Assembly (NCBI GenBank): GCA_958510875.1 | Contig: OY294067.1 | Span: 260,587,736 to 260,651,735 of the forward strand | Length of the DNA stretch: 64,000 nucleotides | DNA from: Endomychus coccineus | Lineage: Eukaryota > Arthropoda > Insecta > Coleoptera > Endomychidae | Direction of reading: 5' to 3' | Notes under the pieces: generated by a model | The model's database searches: none | What the model saw: only the letters and a program-made list of their open reading frames with translations | What the model was told of the DNA's origin: nothing | In this document: in pieces, positions 1 to 10,855 of the stretch | How the letters are laid out: each line of letters starts with the position of its first letter | Numbering within the stretch: the stretch's first letter is position 1 | Program-made: the position numbers and the translations under genes

Positions 1-2
1 TT

Positions 3-57
3 ATGTCTGCAAACAAAAATATCAATTTATATTGGGAACAGCTAGAACAAATTATTG
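3..57 (+). CDS. possible coding exon ending at a splice donor
   Basis: An ATG two bases into the window opens 18 codons reading MSANKNINLYWEQLEQII plus one base, directly followed by a consensus donor GTAAGTG at 58. The residues are non-repetitive and protein-like, but only one exon end is visible, so the ATG may be internal rather than the real start. I do not recognise the protein. No convincing partner exon was found downstream; a short acceptor-like TTTTACAG at about 250 is weak. It may be the first exon of a host gene or of a spliced mobile-element gene. Confidence 0.35.
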
Positions 58-479
58 GTAAGTGATTTTTTTATTACGTTGCATGAAAAATCTTGAAATT
101 TGGACTTTCCGCGGAGGTTTGTTTCGATTGAAAGTATACCGTTTTCGAGCAAATTTGATTTTGAAAGTATCTGACTTTAAACCGAGGATGGCGTCAAGAC
201 ATGTTTTTAAATTTTTGTTCAATAATGACCAAATTAAATTTCCATGTTACATTTTACAGAACACTTACATAAGTAAGTTCATGTTCAAAAAGCCTTTCTG
301 TTCAAAAATTCTTCTTCACAAATGCAGTTTATTTTTTTATTAACCAATATTTATTATAATTTCAAGAAACATACGAATGCCTATCTCCTCGCCCTACATT
401 CCACTGCTGGCCCACACGATGTTCTTCTAACGTTATACGTTTCCCTCTCGTGTGGTCAAAGTATAAAAAAAATATACCT

Positions 480-1600
480 ATATAATTTTGGTAATGCAAT
501 ATGAAAAAATAGTTCTCTAAATTCATCTTATATATTGATTTTGCAAGTTACTACCCTCCCCATGCCTTGCTGTCCTATCTCATGGGACAAAAAAAGGCAT
601 ATTCTTCAAGAATATTTTTCATACGTTTTTATATTTCCCTATTTTCATGCAAAAATTATTTATATTATTCAAATAACTTGATACACGATAATTTGTATTT
701 TATTTATTAACTTTATAATTTAATATAAATTTTTTGTAATGAAATATGAAAAAATAATTCTTCTATTTCATCTTATATGTATCGATTTTGCAAGTTACTC
801 AACTCCCCACCCCTTGCAGCGCTATCTAATGAGGCGCAAAAAAAAGGCATATACTTCAAAAATATTTTTCATATGTTTTCATGTAACATTTTTCTATTTT
901 CGTGCAAAAATTCTACTTATTAATCTATGAAGTATAGAGATGTTCACCCCCTTAGAGTGAAGGGGAGTTGGAAAGTGACCACGCAAAATTATTTATATTA
1001 TTCAAATAACTTAATATACGATAATTTGTATTTTATGTATTAACTTTATAATTTATGATATATTTTTCGCAAGGAAATATCAAAAAATACTTCTTCAATA
1101 TCATCTTATATGTATCGATTTTGTAAGTTTTTGAACTCCCCACCCCTTGCAGCGCTATCTAATGAGGCGCAAAAAAAGGAAATGCTTCAAAAATATTTTT
1201 CATATGTTTTCATATAATATTTCTCTATTTTCATGCAAAAGTTCTACTTATTAATCTACGAAGTATAGGGATGTTCAACCTCTAAGGGTGAAGGGGAGTT
1301 AGAAAGTGACCAGGCAAATTTATTTATATTATTCAAATAACTTAATATAAGATAATTTGTATTTTATGTATTAACTTTATAATTTATGATATATTTTTCG
1401 AAATGAAATATCAAAAAACAATTCTTCAATTTCATCTTATATGTATCGATTTGCAAGTTACTACACTCCCCATTCCTTGCAGCCCTATCTGAATGGGGAA
1501 AAAAAAGGAATGTACTTCAAAAATATTTTTCATCTGCTTTTATATGACATTTCCTTACTTTGATGCAGAAATCCTGCTTATTCTACGAAGGAGAAAAAAA
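480..1600. repeat. tandem repeat, four units of about 250-340 bp
   Basis: The landmark CTATCT preceded by GC-rich sequence recurs near 575, 822, 1155 and 1495, giving spacings of about 247, 333 and 340. Each unit holds a poly-A run, a phrase like AAAAATATTTTTCAT and a final AT-rich part. The first unit is short because it lacks the roughly 80 bp block containing GAAGGGGAGTT that occurs near 960 and 1292. The last unit decays after about 1580. No coding capacity is seen; short reading frames over it are fortuitous. Confidence 0.85.
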
Positions 1601-3117
1601 AAACAAAAGCATGGTTTCAAATGGCGATTTTAGAGATGCAGCGTGAGGGTAACTAACGAGTCGGCTAAGGGGTAGTTGATGAGTGGTATTATATGAGTAA
1701 TACAAATAGAGTATGCTTATACTAAATCGAATTCTGAATTCTTTTTGACTCTTGATATTTTCCTCTAAAATCAATAGTTACGCTGCAAATGCATTTTCAT
1801 ATTGTAACCTGCCATTTTGTAGCCGCCATTTTCAATTTTCAAATTTTCCCAACGAATTGGTAATCAGGAAAAAAGTAGAGGTTGATGCATTTCCTCTATT
1901 ATTGCCCGAATAGAATAAATAGGCAGCCGGTTCTTTGATATTTCTATTTCAATGTTTCTTCTGTAAAACCTGACGGCCTATGCCGCCGGCACGCACCGCC
2001 GGGTTAGCCCGCCTTACTGGACAAAATATCCAGGGATGTGGACTCAAATTCCGCCTGGGCTTGAGTTTTCACGTTTATTCTTCTCTTAATAACATTTTGT
2101 TAAATAATCTAAGTTACCTTTATAATTTAGAAAATTTAATCTACCTATATCTATTTAAATAAGAAATTCTACCGAAGTAAATTGAAGGTGTGACTAAAAC
2201 TTTTCTTGGTTCAAACAATTATGAGAAAATATGGAAACACTATAAGGTTTTCTCAAATATGAAAGAATTTCAACAAGATTGAACTGTCTCAGTGCAAAAT
2301 TTTTAGCTGTTACCGCATTTCCATACCGATCCAGTTCATTGTACTATGATGATACATGTATTGATCACATTGAACAGGTGTATGGGTTTATATAATTTAT
2401 GATAATTTTATACAAATTTTAATTAGAAATAATTGAGTAATCTATAAATCTCAGTCACCTTAGCATTATAATAATTAATTGGAAGTTCCGCAATTCTACA
2501 TACTTCTAGAGTCCAGAATATCGATTATCATTTGTAATTCTTGTTGACAAAATGTAATAAAGTAATTACTTTCGTACACAGAGTGAATTCCTCGAATTGA
2601 AATGTATCTCTGTAAAAGTAACGAAGAATGCTGAAATAAACTAAATATGCAAAGCGAGCAACTTCAACAAAGTCCAAGTGTATTAAATCTTTGGATCATG
2701 AATAGTAGAGCAGATGCTAATCTTGGTATTCAGACTGCTCTATATGTCGTTGAATAGGAGTTATAATAAGCATGGCACATCAACCTTCTATTTCAATCCG
2801 ATCGATGGATAGATTTAGTGGCAGTTCATTTTTTTCGTTCACATATAAAGGAAACAAGTACATGAAACTTTTATAACAGTAAAAAGTTCGTACAGTTGAA
2901 GGTTTCTGTGAATATAATAGAAACCGTATTGCTAAGATTGAAATGTTACTCTGTGTGTTTAAGAGAATATAAATATGAATTGAATTACATTTTTTTCTGA
3001 TAATAAGTAATACCGTTCCAGGTTTAACAGCTACTTTTTAAAAGTATGTAACCTTTAAAAACTAATTTCCAACAAAATATGTATTAAAAAAAAGTGTTCT
3101 GATGAAATGTGAAACAT
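1601..3117. other. no gene recognised
   Basis: This AT-rich stretch has stops in all frames. A small GC-rich island at about 1968-2060 (containing GCCGCCGGCACG) stands out from its surroundings and may be the edge of an old retroelement, but nothing identifies it. Confidence 0.5.
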
Positions 3118-3250
3118 ATCGATGGTAGAAGCCGTTACTTTATGGTAATGTATCATTATCATTAAATGAAAGAACAATTACTTTGTTTTTATATCACTTC
3201 AACACCGAAGTACCATTATCAAACAGATACAAAAGTATTGAGTAAACATA
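3118..3250 (+). repeat. dispersed repeat, copy 1 (second copy at 54932)
   Basis: Starts ATCGATGGTAGAAGCCG and runs through TATCAAACAGATA. A diverged copy lies at 54932-55075 in the same orientation. In both places a long foldback element follows within a few dozen bases, although the two foldbacks differ. Confidence 0.7.
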
Positions 3251-3262
3251 GAACAGTTCAAG

Positions 3263-4094
3263 TACACAGGGTGTTTGATAAAAAAATTTTGTTTTTTGCG
3301 AATATCTCCGGAACCGTTTATCGTACAGAAAACAGCTTTCGCAAGCATTTTCTACTTATAGTAAGCTATGTTCTCTGTGATAAAATTTTTTTTTTAGTCA
3401 TAATTGGTGAAGATTTTGAAGGGGTAGTTGGTGTTTTTCTCCCCAACTTCTACGCCACTGGAAAGAGTACGGTTTCGAGACGCCCATTTGAACCGCCAAT
3501 GTTTTCTACACAGAAAAATTTCCCCTTGGTCATAAGCTCTAAAGTTGACCGTTTTCGAGAAAAATCAACTTTTATGTTGAAAAACGTGGTCAATTTTTTG
3601 GTTTTGTTACTTGTTCTAACGTTTGAATAAATTTTGTTTAATTAGTAAGAATTGACCATGTTTTTGACATAAAAGTTGATTTTTCTCGAAAACGGTCAAC
3701 TTTAGAGCTTATAACCGTACCTTTTTGTGTAGAAAACATTGGCGGTTCAAATGGTTGTCTCAAAACCGTACTTTTTTCAGTGGCATAGAAGTTGGGGAGA
3801 AAAACACCAACTACCCCTTCAAAATTTTCACTGATTATGACTAAAAAAAAAAAAAATTTATCACACGGAACACAGCTTACTATGAGTAGAAAATGCTTAG
3901 AGAAGCTGTTTTCTGTACGATGAACGGTTCCGGAGATATTTGCAAAAAAAGATTTTTTTTTATTAATTTCAACACCCTTGTATCTCAAGAACTAAGCGTC
4001 TCTGCATATATGTGATCAGGAATTTTTTGCTCAAAATCAAATTTTCTATCGTCTATTAAATTTTCCCGGTTAAAATCTGAGACACCCTGTATAT
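3263..4094. mobile_element. foldback DNA element with long inverted repeats
   Basis: The left arm (about 3263-3620) is the reverse complement of the right arm (about 3650-3985), including CTCCCCAACTTCTACGCCAC against its complement near 3780-3800. The ends resemble TACAGGGTGT and ACACCCTGTATA, as in Tc1/mariner-superfamily elements with TA target sites. The right arm extends about 100 bp further out (3990-4094) than the left. The same family occurs at 46121-46976. No transposase is present, so it is non-autonomous. Open frames here are simply translations of the arms. Confidence 0.8.
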
Positions 4095-5085
4095 AGGAAG
4101 TAAATTACAACAAGGGATAATAAAATTTGTACAATTAAGAATAAAGGATCATCGTAAATTCCAAAACAGGTAGATCCTGAGAAAGATACAGTGTGAATTA
4201 AGAAATAATTGGTGTATTATTTAATATTGTAAGAATTATTCTAAAAATATTTTTTGAAATACAAAGGAAAAGATCACTCTGGTATAGGTCTTACTGGATC
4301 ATTTCGGATATTTTTATAGGAGTTTTTGACACCTTAGTGAATCTCTATTGATTCTAATGTATTTAATTTGGAACCTTTGGTTTGATTTTGTAAAATGCTT
4401 AGGCTATCTAAATTAGGAAAACTAAGGACGGTTTGTAAAAAATGGGTAGTAAAGGGTGAGTCTATTTATTCAAGAAAGAACGAAGGTAGATGATATCTAG
4501 GAACATGTTTCCTGGGCACCGCAAATAATAATTTTTTTGGGAACTTATGATGTTCCTAGAAGATTGTGTGAAATCAGCGATGGAATGTTGGTAGAGGAGG
4601 TAGGTATTGAGATTTTTCTTCGAAGGATGGATGTTATATGCATCAGGACACCAGGCAAAGAGTTCCAACTTTGCCATTTGATAGAATGTTGTTTTGACTT
4701 CAATATTTGCCAATATTGCATGGACTTAGGTTGCGGGTGTTTTGATTGTCGTGAGTTTTGCATGTTTCTTTCAATTAACGCTAAGTCCGTACCAGTTTAG
4801 CAGGTCTTGCACAAATATCATCGGTGGCGTTTAGCTTTAAAGAATTGCTTAACCTTTGCCGTTGTAACTTGTTATCTTCCTCTTGTTCATGCGAGTGAGG
4901 TGACGGGCCTTCCAAGACTTCTAAATTTTTTCCCAGTTGTAGAAAAGCGTTCACTATCATTGGCTAATGTTTCATGGATTTATAGACGTATATTAGTAGA
5001 AAGCAGGCAGAAGCTTTCACTTTTTATAACTTCCATATTTAACTCACAGATGCAGAGTTAACAGAAACAAATACTAAATACCACT
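4095..5085. other. no gene recognised
   Basis: Mixed unique-looking sequence. Short overlapping frames on both strands at 4462-4800 have no recognisable motifs or splice structure. It may belong to the minus-strand LINE remnant that follows, but I see no conserved residues. Confidence 0.4.
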
Positions 5086-5089
5086 AAAT

Positions 5090-5765
5090 AAGAAGATCTC
5101 TTTGATCTTCTGTGGTGGAACGGGTAGAACTTGTTCTTTTTGCGTTGCGATGAGTGAATTTTCGTTGGTTGGTTGTATTTGTGCGTTGTGTTTGTTGAGT
5201 TCTGTGGTTGGCTGTTTATGTGCGTTGTTGGTATGTGTTTATTTTGTTTCGGTGTGTTTGACTGTTTGTTTAATTTTTGAAACCTTGGTCTGAGTGAGTA
5301 GTCGTAGTTTGCTGTCTTTTATCTGTATGTTGAAGCATTTTGTTCTACGAATTTGTGGCAAGTTTTTGGAAAAACTCTGTCTGGGTTGGTGTGTCTGCGT
5401 CTTGTCTTAATAGGTGGTTTGTAACGTGATAAGGTGCGTTTAGGCACATCCTTATTGTCTTGTTTTGTTGTCGTTCTAAATGTTGTATTTGTGTGAGTTA
5501 AAATTTTGTTTCTTTAGTCTAGTTTACTGTGTTTGTTTAGTAGCGGATATAGAAATCGTCGTATTTGTTTGGCTTTTGTGATGCAGTGTCAGTCCGAGGT
5601 ATTTCACCTCTTTCGTCCATTTAATTTTATCAATGTACTGAAGAATAATAGTCTGCAGTTTTATACCAAACAAAGGGGGTACAATAAAAAAATCGTTATT
5701 GGTTATTGTGCAAATACTTGCAAACAGAAGGGCGGTTGGCATAGACTGCAGGTACTTCATGCTAA
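5090..5765 (-). pseudogene. LINE remnant, end of reverse transcriptase and 3' part
   Basis: Read on the minus strand, 5760-5524 gives a segment with IKWTKEVKYLGLTL, which matches the thumb-side signature (W..EVKYLGV.LD) of jockey-like non-LTR reverse transcriptases. Further along (5520-5090) the minus strand is rich in A and C, with a possible downstream match such as FSKNLPQIRRTK, as expected of the element's 3' portion. There is no intact frame; the reading shifts at least once. Its upstream side abuts the MULE at about 5820. The family is inferred from one motif block, so the clade is uncertain. Confidence 0.5.
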
Positions 5766-5807
5766 TTATCTAACCTGGCAACAAGGGGATTCAGTTAACG
5801 TGAAACT

Positions 5808-7115
5808 TAAAAGATTTATTCGTGTTTCGGGCGTCGCGTTTTGTGCGGGATTATAAAACCTACTCGTTTCGGGCGTACCCCCTAGATGCAATAAAATGTA
5901 TTTGCAATACCTTCTCGTTTGGTGCGTTTTAAACTCAACGTCGGAAACTAAATAATTATGTGAGGACTTACCTTCATACCTACAATACTTTATACTTTAC
6001 TAATTTAGAATACCTACTTTTATCTTAGAGATATCTTAGTCTATCATAGGATCGGTTGGATTACAGAGAAATAACAACTAATAATCTTATATGCAGTAGA
6101 TATTTTTGATTTCTCAAAATTTACATTTGGAATACAAATTGACATGTCATAATAATAGTATTTACTGGTATTTACTCACACAATTGATAAGTAGAAAGGG
6201 CAAAAATTACAAAAATAATAGACTTTTAGATATTAACATTAATGTTAATAGTAGATACCTAATTCAAGAAAAATAATACATATTATGCTTTTATTATTTA
6301 CAGCTTATTTAAATTTTATTATATACATTAATTTTCTCAAAGTTTCGCATAAGCTTACTTTACTTTGTACCCTTAGTTATACGACAATCTAAGTCACTAT
6401 ACTTTTTTGCACGCTTTGGAGTGTTCATTTTCAGCTCAGTTTGTTTAACAATAATATCGTAGTACCGTATTTCATCATTAAGTATTTTAAGCAGTTCATA
6501 AATATTTGGATGTACTTTTCCAACACAATTGTTAAGTCTTTCTACCGAATTTGTTGTGCGGTGTCGCTCCTTGTAGCACACCCATATGAATTCATCATCC
6601 TCAAGTCATTGCTCCACAAAATAGTCGTTGAACTTCACCAGGGCATCTTCCTGTGGGGAGTTTTCCATTATCAGAAGCCATGCCTAAGGAATGTACTCTT
6701 TTGTCAAATGTGCCAGGGTTGCACACATACGAACATGTTCACTAATCTCTTCATTTTGTTTGTATCCTGTAACCAAAACCAACTCTTGCACTTTTCGCCA
6801 CAGGCATTGATTGAAATGAAAATTACACCCTTGGATTTTTACTTCCAAATAAGTTTGTTTGAAAGCGTTTATTGCTGTCCGTTCAAAGTCAATGTGGACT
6901 TTTTCTGGCTTAAATTTTGTACTTTTTTCCAACAGTCTGGAAAGTCTATGTGGCTCCTTTTCTGTCTGGTAAAAGCGCATAGATGGCACCAAATGAGAGG
7001 AATAAACTCTATAATTTTTAATCTGCCCGAAACGAGAGGATTACAGGTAGTTTTTGATTTACGCACAAAACGCGTCGCCCGAAACAAGAAATCACCTCTT
7101 AAAATACCCAGGACT
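5808..7115 (-). mobile_element. Mutator-like (MULE) DNA transposon, degraded
   Basis: Inverted termini flank a MULE transposase relic. The left end carries GTTTCGGGCG, GCGTTTTGTGCG and then CGTTTCGGGCG; the right end carries the complements GCCCGAAACGAG, CGCACAAAACGC and CGCCCGAAAC near 7027-7084. Weaker similarity extends about 15 bp further out on each side. The length of about 1.3 kb is short for an autonomous element, so the transposase N-terminal half has been lost. I could not define a clean 9-bp target duplication. Confidence 0.7.
6360..6992 (-). pseudogene. MULE transposase C-terminal part, broken
   Basis: The minus strand from about 6940 reads HIDFERTAINAF, then IQGCNFHFNQCLWRKVQ, the hallmark block of MULE transposases (D.E.A.INA... 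GC.FH..Q..WRK.Q). After stops near 6680 and 6610 it resumes with CYKERHRTTNSVERLNNCV and HPNIYELL, the typical distal MULE segment. The catalytic Asp equivalent in HIDFE is retained. About 200 residues survive; the N-terminal half and any FLYWCH-type zinc finger are missing. The plus-strand 234-codon frame over the same DNA is a shadow. This gene would catalyse cut-and-paste transposition using the flanking inverted ends, but is inactive here. Confidence 0.8.
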
Positions 7116-8406
7116 GAATTTACCTACATATTAAAAAGACTATAATTAATAGATGCCGACCTCTATTTACGTCGAACCAATTGTACGTAGTGACATTGAA
7201 CCATTTGCTACATGTTTTATTTGTGTGTTTTCATCAGATCAACTGAATATCTTCCGATGGCACATCCTGTATATCAAAAAATTCAACTGCTTTTTAGTTT
7301 CCCACGGTAAAAACCGGTAATCAATGTAAGGTGGTGAGAATTGTGTTTATTACTTATTTTAAAACTCAACGTTTAGAATATACATGTAATGTTTACTCGT
7401 AATTATATACTTGTTAGAGTAGGAATATTTCCTTACGTCACGTTATTGTATGTTGTGACAGGGCCTCCTTATTACGGTTCAGTGACGAATTGAAAGAGGA
7501 AAGCGACCCTGCCAGCTGTCTGATTTAGAGTCGCGAAACTTGTCCAACACAAAAACAGTAACAATGCTGCTCCGTACTGGGAGTACTCACCGAGCAAGCA
7601 TCCCACTAGAGCTGGACCACGAACACATCAATTTACGTGGACCCGGCCTGCTGATCAATGCAAGAGAATCGTTCGCTCCAACAGATACAGCCATTGTGCA
7701 CGTAACGCGCATACTATTGCCATGTTAAACATCCACCGAAATACAAAACAATGAGAAAATATATACAACAACATTGTTTCTACGATTCACTGAGTTAGGT
7801 ATAATAATGCACACGAATTAAAAGTACTTCCTCGTACAACGGGAAATTAGAACATACATTTGGGAAATTATTCACTGTGCCGTATGTCAACATATTAGTT
7901 GAAAACACCCTTCTTCAGCACAATGGTCTTTTTATCAAATCAATCTATCAAATTATAGTTTTATACATGGATTCGTTAGACGGTATGGAATTGAACCTGT
8001 TATCAATACTTTATTGGTATTATTGGAGTAAACATTTTTCTTAAATTTCAGGCAACTATAAATGACTCAAGCATACAATATCCTCTGGAGTAGTCCAAGG
8101 TCGTAGCCAAGGGGGGATCATCAGGGTTTGATACATTCCCCACCTTTTTGTTGAAATGAGAATAACCACGCTATATAAACTTCTGGATCTGCTCATATAT
8201 CACTTTAAATTTGAAGTAGTCACATATACGTTTCAAGTTTTGTTCTGCTTTTGTTTTCAGATCTGTCCAGTTTCTCCCTTATACAAAATGGTCAATTCAT
8301 CTGCTGATAAGTTTACCTTCAGAGTTAGATCCAAGGTCATAGGGTTGTTCAAACATATGTTTGTATACTCCTTGAAACAAATGTTGCAAAGTACTTAAGT
8401 ACTTAT
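7116..8406. other. no gene recognised
   Basis: Contains a transposon-end-like ACATCCTGTATATC at about 7263, a short GC-richer island at 7500-7730 with a 62-codon frame I do not recognise, and a possible acceptor GTTTTCAG at about 8253-8260 followed by a frame reading ICPVSPLYKMVNSSADKF. None of these has a second supporting signal. Confidence 0.4.
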
Positions 8407-9015
8407 AATTTGTATAAAAATTCTCGGGAAATAGGTCACAATAACACTCTGTTTTAAATTTTCGTCTTTACGTACGTTTCGGTCTCACGACCTTCATCAG
8501 AAGACTTATTATGTAAAAAGGGGTTAATTAAAACTAATTAGCACAAGCGTCCATATCGCACAATTTTCAATCAAAAAGCCCACGCCGTCGAAACGAAGAG
8601 AACCACGAATAATCGTAAATTGTATCGTTAACATTAAAGTATAATTTTTTTTTTGTAACAAGAGTCCACTGTTCAGTAAAATTCTCATAATATACAAACG
8701 CATATTGCTATGGTCTCAAAGCAACTGCGTTTGTATATTATGAGAATTTTACAGTGGATTCTTGTTACAAAAAAAAATTATACTTTAATATTAACGATAC
8801 AATTTTCGATTATTCGTGGTTCTGTTCGTTTCGACGGCGTGGGCTTTTTGATTGAAAATTGTGCGATATGGACGCTTGTGCTAATTAGTTTTAATTAACC
8901 CCTTTTTACATAATAAGTCTTCTGATGAAGGTCTTGAGACCGAAACGTACGTAAAGACGAAAATTTAAAACAGAGTGTTATTGTGACCTATTTCCCGAGA
9001 ATTTTTATACAAATT
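8407..9015. mobile_element. long near-perfect palindrome (foldback/MITE-like element)
   Basis: The left arm 8407-8702 and right arm 8726-9015 are reverse complements with only scattered mismatches and small indels, separated by a 23-nt loop. The arms contain GTACGTTTCGGTCTC and its complement plus CCACGCCGTCGAAACG and its complement. A diverged single arm is found at 30600-30840. No coding function; transcription would give a hairpin with about 290 bp of stem. Confidence 0.9.
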
Positions 9016-9149
9016 CATACTGGGTCAAGAATCTTCATATTAGTACTTATAATATTTCTTTAAAGAAGCTACGGTGTTAGCGAAACTATAGTTAAATTTA
9101 TTTATCAAACTAGTGAAAATCAAACTTTCAATACAGTTATTTCAATTGT

Positions 9150-10855
9150 TGAAGTTAATTAAGTTTTTTCTCACAATCCATTAAAAACTTTGTACTACCA
9201 GTTTTGAGGTATATAATTGCACCTCATCCTCAGGTATAAAAAATATGATATGTGATTATATATCATGTTTCCAACAAAAAACAATTTTCAACAGTTAACA
9301 AGTAGTTCGCTATTTTCTATTTTTTTTAATGAAAATATTACATTTCCATGCAATTGACCTCTTCCTACAATCAACAACGGATGTAAAAACAATTGAATCA
9401 TTGCAAAAGGAAGAGCAATGAATAAGCTCTCATATGGTACGATATTTATCAACGAAATGTTATTATATTTATTATTTTTAGGTCATAACCTTTGAATGTC
9501 ACCTATTATTTTATGAAGTCGTGAAAACGTCAAATACTCAATATTTTTTCGGAACAAATATGGAAGATAACTGTTGTCAAAATATCGTCAAATCAAGTTT
9601 TAGAATAGTATGAAAAAATTTTTCGTCGTATATACAATAGCGAAGAAATTGTGTTAAATGTAACTAACATCAAGGTTTGTAGAGGACTAAGTTTACTGTT
9701 ATTGCTAATATTGCTTGTAGAGAAGTAGTAAAGCAAGTTACAAACACACACGCATAGATTACAAATTTTCAAAAGAATCTGAAAAACCTATTCACAGCTT
9801 CTTATGATCAACCGTTCGACCGCTATTCCATGGCAAACTAGATTTCCTCTAGTTTCCTTAATTTTTGTTCGATGATTATGAAATTCAACAATTCAAATAG
9901 TAGTGAGTTTATTTATACTATTTTAACAAGAACAAGGAAAATAACAATCAGAAGTAGCATGAATTACAAAAGTTGCTGGAAGTGGCCATCATGTTGACGC
10001 AAACATGTTTGTGCTCTTCGCCGTATATCTCTTTCCGTCACCGCATAGCTCATTTTTCTTCTCAGACATTACGCTCACGATGATACGTTGCCTCAGTTCT
10101 TACTCGGTGTGAATGTGGTCAAACTTCTGCTCTCATCTAGCCCCAATTAATGAAACAATCGAGAGGTGTGAGGTCGCATGACCTGGCAGGCCAGGGAACT
10201 GTTCCTTCCAAACCAATCCACGTCGGATATGTTTCTCCCAAATATCTGTCGACGTTTCTAGCAGAATCGGGTGGAGGTTCGTCATGTTGTAAAATCACTG
10301 TCGCTCTGATGTTCAGGGGGACGTCCTCGAGAATAATGAGTTGGTTCTCTTGAATAAAACGAAGATTACTCTCACCATCTGAATTTCTCGGCAGCTCTAG
10401 GTATGGTCCCACCAGCTAGTTTTCTATAATACTCGTCCATACGTTGATCCTGCATCTTTGTTGTAGCTCCTCATTGTCGTACCATTCTTTGATTTTCTTC
10501 AGCGTAATAATGAGAATTGTGGATGTTAAATACGCCTTCTCTAGGAAAAGTACACTCGTCTGTCCACACATACTCAATTCACCTGCAGAATTTCATTCTC
10601 GGAACATTGTCTTTTACCTTCAATCCTATCCTTTCCAATGTGAAATTCAAGCTGGAAAAGTGTATATTTCATTATAGTAATACATAATTGTGATTTACAT
10701 AAACTTGTAATCAGCAACAATGATCCACATGATCTGGTATAAAATAAATATATAATGAATCCATTCCTTGTGTATACCTGAGGATGAGGTGTAATTATAT
10801 ACCTCGAAACATTTTTAATGAATTGTGAGAAAAAACCATATTAACTTCAAAAATT
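9150..10855 (-). mobile_element. IS630-Tc1-mariner-like transposon with inverted ends, degraded
   Basis: Sequence at 9153-9234 (with TTTTTTCTCACAAT and CACCTCATCCTCAGG) is repeated inverted at about 10781-10853. Between them lies a minus-strand transposase relic (9970-10575). A piece of the same right-hand end appears at 52712-52960. The outer boundaries are approximate because no clean target duplication is seen. Confidence 0.65.
9970..10575 (-). pseudogene. DDE transposase relic related to the gene at 40094-41182
   Basis: From about 10575 downward the minus strand reads WTDECTFPREGVFNIHNSHY, matching DEATFTRCGIFNLHNEHFYA in the transposase at 40 kb and holding the first catalytic Asp. After a frameshift it continues in 10412-10137 with LEDVPLNIRATVILQHDEPP (second Asp) and PWPARSCDLTPLDCF (third Asp). 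A distal piece to about 9970 ends with a WPLPATF-like tail. I count 40 residues between the second and third Asp. Several stops and a changed HDG-to-HDE neighbour show it is dead. Function is inferred as DNA cutting and joining at the element ends. Confidence 0.7.

Noticed and set aside
3166..3988. Two opposed 116-154 codon frames with similar proteins
   Set aside because: They are the two inverted arms of a foldback translated in opposite directions; similarity comes from the repeat, not from paralogous genes.
6441..7145. 234-codon plus-strand open frame, the second longest in the window
   Set aside because: It mirrors the MULE transposase, which is recognisable on the minus strand; the plus translation has no motif.
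7540..7728. 62-codon frame in a GC-richer island
   Set aside because: No motif, no splice signals I could pair, and other frames are similarly open.
8254..8340. Possible exon after GTTTTCAG
   Set aside because: Acceptor is fair, but there is no good donor and the translation is not recognisable.
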